NCBI GenBank assembly: GCA_963930655.1
Contig: OZ005618.1
Location: 5,044,001 to 5,108,000 of the forward strand
Length of the DNA stretch: 64,000 nt
Reading direction: 5' to 3'
Source: Myrica gale
Taxonomy: Eukaryota; Streptophyta; Magnoliopsida; Fagales; Myricaceae
Shown here: positions 11,095 through 20,932 of the stretch, piece after piece
How positions within the stretch are numbered: position 1 is the first letter of the stretch
Layout: the number at the start of each line of letters is the position of its first letter
Notes under the pieces: model-generated
The model's input: only the letters and a program-made list of their open reading frames with translations
Told to the model about the DNA's origin: nothing
Databases searched by the model: none
Made by a program: the position numbers and the translations under genes

Positions 11095-13080
11095 TTGGCT
11101 ACATGGTTTGAAACTCTCTGGAAAAAAGATTAGGCGGTCAAAATTGACAAGCGTAGGGATCATGCTGCGTCCATCTCGGGTGCAGAAAGACTCATCTTCT
11201 ATCATGATTTTTCAGATTCATGATCGGAACCTGTCTTTGGCACTCAGTTTGGAAGGGCATGGAAGCTTGAGTTGATGCAATTTTTACAGCCAAAAGAGTC
11301 TGCTTAGTTTTCTGGATTTTGACCTAATCCTCGAGATTTATTATTAACAGCAAATTACTGCACCTCACATTGCATCCCCGTTACTTTGTTGGGGAAACTG
11401 GAGTGCAATGTTGGGTTTTGGCTGAACCTCGAGGAAGGAACATCATTGAACCAATTAAGTGCTCGTAATTTAATGGAAGTAAGCTGTCAATTGGAGTCTG
11501 CCATATGAACTAGATGATTTTTACAGTGATGAATGCAAAGCCAAATTACTATTGGTAAAAGAATGAGGACCGAGAAGGCTGGGAAGTGTTGGAGACTTCT
11601 CTTACATCTGCTGAAGCGAGTTGCACCAGGTATTTTTTTTTTCCATTTTTCTCAAATCCTCTAAGACGAGTTCTGAAAAATTCCCAACTGTGGAACTATT
11701 ATATCCATCCACATTCTCTGTACTATTTTGATGCAAGAACTAATTATTCCCCAACCCCCCCTGTTTAGGTCATGAAACAGGGCATGCATTCTTATTCTAA
11801 CCCCTGCTTCGTTATTCATCCTTGTTGCAAGGAACCAGGTCTCTCGAGCTGCCTCTACCATCATTGTTTTGTGGATTTTTGCATTCTGCAGGATCGGGCA
11901 ATTGGCGAGCTGCCTCTACCATCATTCTTTTGTAAAATTTTGCTTTCTGCAGGATGGACAATTGGCAATCCATACGGATCATCCATTCAGTGCAGAGTGG
12001 GGAGTTTTTTTTTTCTTTTATAGCTAATGTTTTTCTGTTACTAATGTCCTGCCTCTATAGGCAATCGGCCTTCAATCGTCCATAGAAAGGAAACTGTTAC
12101 GTAAAAAGTAACTCCATTATGATCTCTTTATTGTCTCGTGCCGCACAAACTGCATAATTTTATTACCTTATGCTGAAATAAAGTGAAGGGTCATCCCATA
12201 CTTCATTTCCTGCTGAAAACTATAAATTCTATAATGGTGCATTGACATTACAGAACTAATGTGCATGCAGCAGCATGCTAGCTAGTGGCCTTGAGCTGGG
12301 TACATATTTTTGTAACCATTTGGGATGAGTTCACCTTACTCAAAGCTCGCTCGACATATCTGGTACGGAATCATTTTTTCTTCTTCTTATTATTGCTTGT
12401 TTCTTTCCCCTGCTAGTAGCCCATCCTCTCGTCACTCCTGTAAACAAGTCTCCTGCTTCTATCCAATGATGTATAAAGGACATCAAGTTCTACGGAAAAC
12501 AACAATAAAAGTGGGTCATGTTGATGAATTAATTACCAGAGATTCCCTGATGATTTCCTTCAAAATATTTATAGTAATCCTCAGTAGAGTCTAACTTGGG
12601 CCAGCTATTATTTGAGAATCAAATACTCACATGCTAAAAGACCAAGCATGCTAGACAGTGGAGGTCATACGTCAATGGCCCATGGTTCCGTCACATGTTT
12701 GTCTTTCTGAAGTCTCAGCTCAATCAACTTGTTTTCTAAGGCATGTCTTGCTGTAAGTTCCTGAGATATCGTCATGATTATGAGCTTATAAAATTCGATA
12801 TAGAATTCGGATAAGAGATCATACCGGGACGAATCTGAGGGGTCAGGAGCGCTCTCCTCTCCCCCACAACTCCCCAAACAGCTGTTTTTTTTTTTTCCAA
12901 GTCCCCAAACTGCTGTTCTAATTTAAGGGATTTTTTTTTTCAATTTATAAATTGTTTTAGCAGTCTTCTATTTTTTTATGACACGGTGAGGTGATTGGAC
13001 ATGATTTGATGTTTTGAAAAAATTATTAAATTATCATGGCTGAATTAGGTTGAGTGACTAGTCGTGCCGACGGCCCAAAC
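11095..13080. other. RMI1-like 3' flank and intergenic spacer
   Basis: The segment after the RMI1 stop reads like an untranslated region with no conserved coding. A 70-codon minus-strand frame at 12665-12877 starts MGSCGGEESAPDPSDSS but has no recognisable family or partner exon, and I do not call it. A short tandem repeat near 11.85-11.97 kb is listed separately. Confidence 0.5.
11845..11965. repeat. Short tandem duplication (61-bp period) with intron-end-like motif
   Basis: Two units, 11845-11905 and 11906-11965, both start CGAGCTGCCTCTACCATCAT. Both contain a T-rich run followed by TTCTGCAGGAT, which resembles a 3' splice site. They may be a duplicated acceptor region in the 3' flank of the RMI1-like gene, but no exon could be assigned. 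Confidence 0.7.
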
Positions 13081-13083
13081 CTA

Positions 13084-13279
13084 GGGTGCGTTTACTAACA
13101 AAATTTTATAAAATTTTTCACCAACTCACAATAAAATACTATAATATAATATTTCTCTCTCTCATCAAATCATAACTTTTTACTACAAAAATATAAAAAA
13201 TTACCTCTCTTCACTTTTTCACTAAACCCAATACTAACATTAAACTCAGTACCAAAAATTTTACAACACAAATATAACC
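13084..13279 (+). mobile_element. MITE family 1, copy 1 (Harbinger/Tourist-like)
   Basis: The element is about 196 bp with ends GGGTGCGTTT... and ...ATATAACC, flanked by CTA at 13081-13083 and 13280-13282. Its interior holds the family signature: an ATATAATATTTCTCTCTCTC block, a TATAAAAAATTACCTCTCTTC block and CACTTTTTCACTAAACCCAAT. Four more copies occur at 18468, 24761, 31271 and 62377. Confidence 0.85.
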
Positions 13280-13657
13280 CTAGTGAGTTTTATCGTTTTT
13301 TTTAAATGGGTCAAAACTGAGTGGAAATAATTTTTTCCCTTAAATAAAAGTTCCAACTCCCATTCTATCCTGCCTTCGTCCTCCAAAGCATATTGTCCAA
13401 CAAAAGCACGTTACCATACGGTGCATGTTACCATTTGTATTGTCCTCTTGCCTATGTGGATTTAACACGAACTCTATCTACATATAAAGATTTTTTTGTA
13501 ATTTTCTATTTGGATCGTATAGTACAATTCGAAAAAAGATAGACCAATCAAGTAGACGCCATCGTAAGACCTATGTTGTTTAGAACTTTAAATGAGCAAT
13601 ATTAAATGATACGTGATCCACCTAATTAGATTATCTCTCTTCGAATTATATCGTGCA
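13280..13657. other. AT-rich spacer
   Basis: No gene or transposon structure was recognised between MITE copy 1 and the 174-bp tandem repeat. Confidence 0.5.
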
Positions 13658-14068
13658 ATCTTGATAATAAATTATAGAGGATCTGGTTCCTCTATCTACT
13701 TGAATAAGTAACTTCTTAAATATCGATATCAAACAATGAAAAATAACTTAAAAAGAAAAGGAAAGCAAGTCAGCAGTCTATGATTTAGGCACATGACAAT
13801 TCTATAGCACTTGTTTTCTAAAAATCATTGAATCTTGATAATAAATTATAGAGGATCTGGTTCCTCTATCTACTTGAATAAGTCACTTCTTAAATATCGA
13901 TATCAAATAATAAAAAATAACTTAAAAAGAAAAGGAAAGCAAGTCAGCAGTCTATGATTTAGGCACATGACAATTCTATAGCACTTGTTTTCTAAAAATC
14001 ATTGAGCCAGCAGTCTATAATCTAGGCACATGACAATTATCTGGCACATGTTTTCTAAAAATGATTGG
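13658..14068. repeat. Tandem repeat, 174-bp unit, two full copies plus a partial third
   Basis: Unit 1 is 13658-13831 and unit 2 is 13832-14005, with only a few differences. A diverged partial third unit, covering the end of the repeat (GCAGTCTATAATCTAGGCAC and onward), occupies 14006-14068. Each full unit starts ATCTTGATAATAAATTATAG and ends with TTTTCTAAAAATCATTGA. No coding function was seen. Confidence 0.9.
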
Positions 14069-14485
14069 CGGCCCCCTTCCCTTCTTCCCTTCTGGATCTG
14101 TTTGTGCGTCGCCCCAAACGACGAACGGGGGCGTTGGGACCTTGGGAGAAGTTGGGAACCCAAAAGGCAGACACGTTACAGTTGCATGCCACGCTTCACG
14201 CGGGCACGGACAGGAAACACCGAGTTGGCATTTGGCAGAGCGTTAGGGACCCAAAGTCCACCTCACACCACCTAAGCTTGAGAGCGATCGATGCAGGTGC
14301 AGTTTGGTCCTATTTTCGTTCTCTGTCTGTATCGATCGTATACTAGCAACAGAACTCAAGTGGAGTGGTGATCCCATTAGGTTTAAATCAGTGGTGGAGC
14401 CAAAAGTACAATTAATGGGGGGCAAATTTTTAAAGAAAAATGACAAAAAAAATTTATTGTGTAATGCAAAAAAATATCTTAAGAG

Positions 14486-15238
14486 TTAAACTTCATTCAA
14501 CCATTTATCTTTCATCTTATCGTGCAAGTCAGTTTTGATAAACTTCATCGCAGAGAATACTCTCTCAACTGTTGCAGTCGTAACTGGTAAACCAATGGAT
14601 ATAGAGTATGCTTCCTCGTCTCAACCATCTTCACAGCAAGACCTCAAATATCTTGAAGCTCAGAAAAAATATTATGACTTCTCACATCATAAATAAAGTT
14701 TCGAAGCCGATCTCTATGTATAACATGATCAATTGTTGAGAAATTTTCTGGATAAAACTCAGCAAGACGAAGTAACTTAGAATGATCATACGCTGCAAAC
14801 GAGTTTCTTGGATCAAGACATGCTATACAAAGAAGTAACTTCGTACTTGCTTAAGTGAAACGATGATCCATCTCTTGGGTGATCACATCAATAACTTGAC
14901 AAAACACTTCCACACGAAAACGATGCAAATAAGTAATTGTTTGCCTTCCATGCCGAGCCCGACCAAGAGTTGGAATAATGTCTTCCATATTGGGTACAGT
15001 GATAGAATTATTCACGCAAAAAGTTGACTTCTTCCAAAAAATCATCTCATCCATTCTCCCTCAAATCCTGCAACCGACGCTTCACAAACTTGGATATTAT
15101 TCTTTGCAGCAGCCATAACAACCAATTGGAGTTGATGAGCAAAACAATGAATGTAGGTTGCAGAAGGATGATCCCTCAAAATGAGAGACTTCAACCCATT
15201 GAGTTCACCTCGCATGTTTGATGCCCCATTATATTGCT
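14486..15238 (-). pseudogene. hAT transposase fragment (zinc-finger MYM/TTF-type family), broken
   Basis: Reading the minus strand from about 15238 downward gives QYNGASNMRGELNGLKSLIL and then YIHCFAHQLQLVVMAAAKNN. Next come a block with NMEDIIPTLGRARHGRQ and RVEVFCQVIDVITQEMDHRF, then LLLCIACLDPRNSFAAYDHS, and finally the C-terminal dimerisation motif TATVERVFSAMKFIKTDLHD, ending with a stop at 14486-14488. This order matches the C-terminal half of plant hAT transposases that carry TTF-type zinc fingers. The N-terminal zinc finger and part of the catalytic region are absent, and the frames are not continuous. It is not expected to make active transposase. Confidence 0.85.
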
Positions 15239-15270
15239 ATGAAATCATTAGATTCCAAATCTAGAAAATC

Positions 15271-15704
15271 TAAGTGACCTTTTATGTAATTATTAGGTGA
15301 AAGTAATTGCCCGTGCGCGGACGATGTTATAAGACTCCATGATCCAAAGTGTCTTACCAATTACAGCAACTTGTTTTTAATACCATTGGACCAGTGATTA
15401 TTTTTTGGAAAACATTAAGTCTCTCAGATTATTTCTTCCATTAGGTGCTTAGGACTCGAAAATTTCAGATGCATTGGTAATTCTTATTTTTTGTTACAGA
15501 AGAATATGAATGAAGACAAGGTACTATCTTATATATTTTTTAACAGAAAGTTAAAATAAAAGCTAAGAGGACTCTTTACAGAAGCTAATATGGATGAGAG
15601 TTTACTTGTTAGTTTACAGTACCATTATCCACAAAACCAGTTAGATTTTGAATCAAAGTCGCATGAGATACTTTCACCTAATAATTACATAAAAATGTCA
15701 CTTA
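15271..15704. mobile_element. Nested inverted-repeat element (MITE-like) inside the hAT remnant
   Basis: About 34 bases at the left end (15271-15305, beginning TAAGTGACCTTTTATG) reappear as the inverted complement at the right end (15670-15704) with one indel. The roughly 434-bp element interrupts the upstream side of the transposase remnant, so it inserted after the hAT copy. No target-site duplication was clear and no coding sequence is present. The superfamily is not assigned. Confidence 0.75.
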
Positions 15705-15869
15705 CATAAAACGTTTCATCCTCAGGTAAGTTAAAAAAATAGAAAAATAAGATTGGACTGAGCTGATTGGGCGTCAAAGGGGGGCGGGCTGTAACAAAAA
15801 AATAACATGTTAAAAAAAAATTGGGGAGCCAAGGCCACCGCCCCCCTTGGCTCCGCCTGTGGTTTAAAT

Positions 15870-18464
15870 CGAATTGCAATTGCAAAGAAAGCAATCGATG
15901 GTAGGAATGCCACTAGTGTGGCGCCTCGTCTGCAACTCCAATATCCCCATTTTGAAAGTTTTTTATTTGGATTGTCAATTTTTTTTTCTAATTTCAATTT
16001 TGAGATCACTCAAACTACTAATTTTCTCACATTAAGCTTTAAACTATCGAAATTTATCAATATTCGCCTTGCTATAGGATCCAACTGTCCATATTACATC
16101 ATTTATCCTATTTTGGGCACATTTCAACAATAAGATCTTATTATAGTGTGAGTCATATTGAACTCTCAAATTACCGAAATTTATTAATGTTCGTCCTGTC
16201 ATAAGGTCCGACCGTAGATATTGTATCACATAACCTATTTCCGAAATATTTCAACCGTAGAATTTTACTACTGGCGATTGCCGATGCATTTTGATAATTT
16301 GAAGGTTAAATATCACGAAATTGGTAGTTCAGTCCAATGAGTGATATTTTTTTTATGATAGTTCATGGGTTAGAAATTAAGATTCTATTTTTAATTTTTA
16401 AGATAATTTTTAAAATAAAATTTTGTGGAAGTGGGTAGAAAAAATATAGTGTTGGTTTACTTGTTTCTTCTGTTTTACAGAAAAAGTCATTAATTGGAAA
16501 CAAAAATATCTTTAAAGCCTTTTAATTTTAACATGAGAGTCATCTTTCTATACACATTTCTATTTTCATTATTATTAAATTGAAGATTTGGTCCATTTCT
16601 TTTATTATTATTTTTTTGGGCAAGTCTGCCGACAATTCAAAAGTTAATGAACTATGCTCTTTGGAAGGTAGAACTTCATTTTCAACATAAGGAAGGCGCT
16701 AAAACAAGGTCTATTCATGTTAAAGAAAAACTTGACTGGTAACATTCGCTTTCATGTAAGCTGCTTGCCCTTTTATGTCCCTCCATTGTTAAATCCTTGA
16801 AGAAAGTTTTTGGCAAATTTCCACTTACTCCTTTGAAATATATATATTTTTAAAAATAAAATACATTTTGTACCCCTCTAATATAAAATACTGACACTTT
16901 ACACTCATAAATATAAGATACTTGACACTTTGTATCTCATCTATCAATTGTTAAACCTTCTCATTAAAACTAACGAAAAACAAAAGAAGACACTTTTACT
17001 CTCAAAAATATGTTTTTTTTTTCTCGTTAATTTTAACGGTTTATATAACGGAATAATGTAAATAGTCGAAAATTAAAATTTGAAAAATTTAATATTAAAA
17101 AATTGAGAATTTAAAATGTCAATATTCTCGTACTTGAAGTACAAAGTGTGATTTCCTTTATTATTTATTTATTGGTTTTCTTCTCGTACTTTTGTAGCAT
17201 GCATGTGATATTCTCAGTGATAAGCAAAGGTGTGAGGCACTATGGTGAATGGTCAGTGCACTCCGATGACTGGACGGACACTCGGTGATTGAAGAGAGAG
17301 AGATGCGAAAGCAAAGACAGAAATAGAATTATATAGGATTATAGGTTGATCTAGGACTGCCATAATCCCACAGTAGGTATGACCTTTACATAGAACCTTC
17401 CCCAATAAGACTCACCCGCTTTAGCATTTCTCTTTTCTTTTTATTTTTATTTTCTGGGCTACTCAATTTTGGATTTTCATCTATAATTTGAGTCCCTTCT
17501 CTGACTTCTTCCACACCATAACCCTTCTTTTCTTTCTCTCTCCTTCCACCCTTTCCATTGCATAGAACCGGGGGAGAATCTAGCTGTCTGCTTTGTTTCT
17601 ATTTGGTTTTACTGGCACTAAAATTAGTCTAAAATAATGGTTCAGCGATTGGGATTTTTGTCATCTTTTCGTAGCCAAAATTATTGAAATAAAAATGAAG
17701 AAATATTCACTTTTCTTCCCTCTGCTGGCCGTTGGAGAAAGAGAGAGAAAGACAAGCAGTAGAAATTTTCTTTGGGGACAAACAAACCCATGTCGGCAAT
17801 TCCTCAATTCTCAAAGGCTCGAACCCCCACTCATCTATCTGTAGCCCTCCTTAGGAGCACTGTAATTTGAATAAAGATGGGTGTTCCTAAACCGTGAGGC
17901 CACTTCCAGAAAGGTGATTTGGACCGGCTATTTAACTCTTTGACAGGCAGCTAATTCTTGGTCAAATTTTTGCTGGGAAGTTGAATGCAATGACTTTATT
18001 AATGGCCGAGACCACCAGTAGTTGGTGGTGGCCTTGAGACTTTGCTTTTCTGTGGTCTAACGGCTAAGACAACCTGTGCAACAGAATGCCACGCACATGT
18101 CCTAATTTAATGCCACCTGTGAGGGAATTAAATGGAGCGCAGGACATGTTGCATGGGAACTGAACTCCCTCTCCCCTGCCTAGGAGATGTTAGTGAGCGA
18201 ACACGTTGAGTTCCCAAAATTTTAGCATCAATAAAATATTATTATACAATTTTCTCAAATTATCAGTTTTTATTCAAAATAAATATAAAAAATTTACTTA
18301 AATTATTTCTTTTTACTTATTTACCAACTCTAACATTTTAACAAACATCACCCTAATTACCTCTTTAATTTTCTCTGATAGCCATATAGTTTAATTTTAA
18401 AAAGATTAATATAATAAGTAAATTTTTTAATATTATTCATTCAGACAACATATTATAATGAGAT
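15870..18464. other. Long intergenic spacer
   Basis: About 2.6 kb of AT-rich DNA with no recognised gene. It contains loosely repeated text near 16040-16220 (two blocks about a CGAAATTTATYAAT motif, tens of bases apart) that may be a short diverged duplication. A tRNA-like TCGAACCCC stretch near 17822 has no matching A box. Confidence 0.45.
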
Positions 18465-18467
18465 TTA

Positions 18468-18666
18468 GGGTGCGTTTGTGTACCAAAATTTTACCACCTC
18501 TAAAATTTTAACACAATTAAATATTACAATATAATCTCTCTCTCCCCATCAAATCATTACTATTTACTACAAAAAAATATAAAAAATTACCTCTCTCTTC
18601 ACTTTTTCACTAAACCCAATACTTAAAATTTTAACAACACTAAAATTTTACAACACAAACACAACC
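18468..18666 (+). mobile_element. MITE family 1, copy 2
   Basis: The element is about 199 bp, starting GGGTGCGTTTGTG after TTA (18465-18467) and ending ACACAAACACAACC. It contains the family signature blocks: AATATAATCTCTCTCTCCCC, a TATAAAAAATTACCTCTCTC block and CACTTTTTCACTAAACCCAA. The right flank is ATA, so the target duplication is imperfect. Confidence 0.85.
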
Positions 18667-19100
18667 ATATTATCTCTCATTTTAAAAAATTACTTCATTT
18701 AACTCTTAACAATATAAATTGAACCGTATAAATTCTCTAATAAAACTTTCATTTTATGTTTATTTATTTTTTTCAAATTTAATGGTACAATTTAATGTAA
18801 ATGTCCCTCACCTCTTCCCATCCCAACAGATCCAGCCCCCTCCTGCTCCCGTAAGTCGAGGGATTACTCTTTCTCTCTCTCTTCATGTCCATTTGTTGGA
18901 TACGAAAGTGAGCGAGTGGGGATCAAGGTTACGTTCGTTTGAATTTGAATCTAATTTTTTAAATTTATATTTGTAATATTACTCTTACACGCATGCTAAT
19001 ATAATTCAATATTACATTTTTTATACACATTAATACAATTTTTACATGCATACCAATAAAACTCAAAAATCAAGTAAATACTTATACGATTCTTATGATC
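18667..19100. other. AT-rich spacer between MITE copies
   Basis: No gene or structured repeat was recognised. Confidence 0.45.
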
Positions 19101-19103
19101 TAA

Positions 19104-19283
19104 GAGCATGTTCGTTTATAAAGAATCCTCAAGATTTTTTGAATCCTCAAGATTTTACAACCAAACATCATTTTTCACACCACATAAATATAACTACAAC
19201 ACGTATATCAATAAAGTTAACATCACATAAAAATTCTCAAAACACAAAAAATCCTCACAAAACACCTTAACTGAACACAGGCT
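19104..19283. mobile_element. MITE family 2, copy 1
   Basis: The element is about 180 bp, flanked by TAA on both sides (19101-19103 and 19284-19286). Its left end GAGCATGTTCGTTT pairs with the inverted right end AGCCTGTGTTCAGTT. The interior contains GATTTTACAACCAAACATCA and TAAAGTTAACATCACATAAA. The same text occurs, inverted, in copy 2 at 20205-20375. The 3-bp TAA duplication suggests a Harbinger/Tourist-like element. Confidence 0.75.
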
Positions 19284-19286
19284 TAA

Positions 19287-20204
19287 CCAATTTTCTCAAA
19301 ACTCCAAATCTCTCCCCCCACGCGTTCGTGCCAGCTGTTTAGGCCTTAGATTCCGTGATTGTGTCCTCCATGGACCATTCAGGTCCCACCCCTAACTCAT
19401 TCTAACACGTCTCTTTCTCTATCTAAAACTCTTATCAACTTTCTTGTCTTTTGTGTTATGGCAGAATATACCTCCACTTTAGGGTGGGGGAGAAAAGAAT
19501 ACCCCTAAATATCACGATATTCCCATATATTTTCAGAAATGAAATTTTAGATCCTATGTTCATAATTTGTAATGGGTTGCGTGATGGGAGGAGAAAAATT
19601 GAAGTTTTGTCGAGAAAATTGTGAAAAAAACCCAATACGACCTCGTTTTATCAGCTCAATAATTAAGACCAATCCGGTTATAGTCGAGCCGATGGTATTC
19701 ATTTCGTTAGTCAAACATGCCATCACTTAATGCAAGGATAAACAAAGGGTAAATGCGATTTTTGCATAATTTTCATTTATGAACTTCTCTCGAAGGGACC
19801 CATAAAGACAATAGATCTAATCGAAGATAAATAAATACCCAAATCACAAAATTATGTATTAAATTCGGTCCAAATTACATCTTATTTAAATTTGGAAGAA
19901 CATTTATGATTGGAATAGGCTCAGAAGATTTTTCTGATGTGTTTGTGAACATTACTTTCATATATAATTAGGGAATATCCTCGCGAGACAGAAGAGAATA
20001 TCCCATGTGGAGTGCACCAGATTTTCCGGTTAATGAGTTCAGTCCATAGGCTATCGAACTTCTAACATCTTTTCTATACAATTTTGACAAATTCGAACAA
20101 CTCTTTTCTTAACCCCATTAACCCTTTAAAGCAAATGAAAAGGTACTTGAGAATATGCCAGTATGGGGATTAACATTGATAAATTTTGAAAATATAAAGA
20201 TTAA
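19287..20204. other. Spacer between the two inverted MITE family 2 copies
   Basis: About 0.9 kb of intergenic DNA with no recognised gene, lying upstream of the PUB9-like gene and bounded by two copies of the same MITE family in opposite orientation. Confidence 0.45.
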
Positions 20205-20375
20205 GAGGGTGTTCGGTTGAGTTGTGTTTTGAGAATTTTTAGGTGATGTTAACTTTATTGGTATGCGTGTTGCAGTTATTTTTATGTAATGTTAAAAATG
20301 ACGTTTGGTTGTAGAATTTTCTGTGTTGTGAGGATTCTAAAAAATCTTGAGAATACTGGTTAAACGAACAGACCC
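20205..20375. mobile_element. MITE family 2, copy 2 (inverted relative to copy 1)
   Basis: The element is about 171 bp, flanked by TAA (20202-20204 and 20376-20378), with ends GAGGGTGTTCGGTT and AACGAACAGACCC. The interior TAGGTGATGTTAACTTTATT and ACGTTTGGTTGTAGAATTTT are the reverse complement of blocks in copy 1. Confidence 0.78.
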
Positions 20376-20780
20376 TAAATATAAGGAAATATGTAATTAA
20401 ACTCTCTTAAATGATATTTTGATGAAGGTTACGTGGTAGAAGTAAAGATTTCATTTTTGTTCATGCATCTTGACGTGGTAAAGTTTTTTTTTTTAATAAC
20501 GAAAAGAATTAAACTTTATGCAGCAGATCATAAGAGTAAATTACTGAATATACAATAAATTTTTAAAAATTAATACAGATACATCCACACCACTACGAAT
20601 TCACTTCAATATTTAGGTGTGTCTACCGACGCAGACACAAGTTTGCTCTGAATTTTCAACAGAATGACGCGGTGAAGTTTTTAACAATGTCAAAACCCGT
20701 TTTTAGTTCATAGATAAATTACTGATAATAGAAACGGAGGAACAAAAGCAATACATCGAGAGAAAGAGAGGGAGAGAGAG

Positions 20781-20786
20781 TATATA
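20781..20786 (+). promoter_or_regulatory. Probable TATA box of the PUB9-like gene
   Basis: TATATA lies about 150 bases upstream of the main ATG, immediately after a GAGA-rich tract (about 20758-20780). Transcription would be expected to begin near 20810. Confidence 0.45.
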
Positions 20787-20811
20787 GCAAAACCGAACAA
20801 GACAAAAGAGA

Positions 20812-20886
20812 ATGGAACAGAGTATTCCTATTCTCATTCTCATTCTCATTCTCTGCTTCACCATTATAAGAAAGACTTCAATGTGA
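20812..20886 (+). other. Upstream ORF in the PUB9-like leader (24 codons plus stop)
   Basis: An ATG at 20812 opens a short frame encoding MEQSIPILILILILCF and then TIIRKTSM. It stops at 20884-20886, 46 bases before the main ATG. The ILILILIL run comes from an ATTCTC repeat. Its last two codons form an ATG immediately followed by TGA (20881-20886), itself a minimal start-stop. If the transcript starts at or before 20812 this could dampen translation of the E3 ligase. Transcript ends are unknown, so this is tentative. Confidence 0.35.
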
Positions 20887-20932
20887 GGGTATGTTTACTT
20901 TCAACTGACGGCTTTCAATTTTTAGTGATCGG

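Larger units (their letters stand above)
14389..15861 (-). mobile_element. Decayed hAT transposon with 8-bp target duplication
   Basis: The left end CAGTGGTGGAGCC and the inverted right end CACAGGCGGAGCC match at 10 of 13 positions. They are flanked by the perfect direct repeat GTTTAAAT at 14381-14388 and 15862-15869. The interior encodes, on the minus strand, the remains of an Ac/hAT-type transposase (listed separately). A second, smaller inverted-repeat element is nested at 15271-15704. The length (about 1.5 kb including the nested insert) and broken frames show it is a dead, internally deleted copy. Confidence 0.88.

Noticed and set aside
12665-12877. 70-codon minus-strand frame opening MGSCGGEESAPDPSDSS
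   Set aside because: The start looks protein-like but there is no recognised domain, no partner exon and no promoter evidence.
17800-17930. Possible tRNA or SINE (TCGAACCCCCACT near 17822, minus strand)
   Set aside because: A B-box-like string is present, but no A box at the right distance and no tail or target duplication were found.
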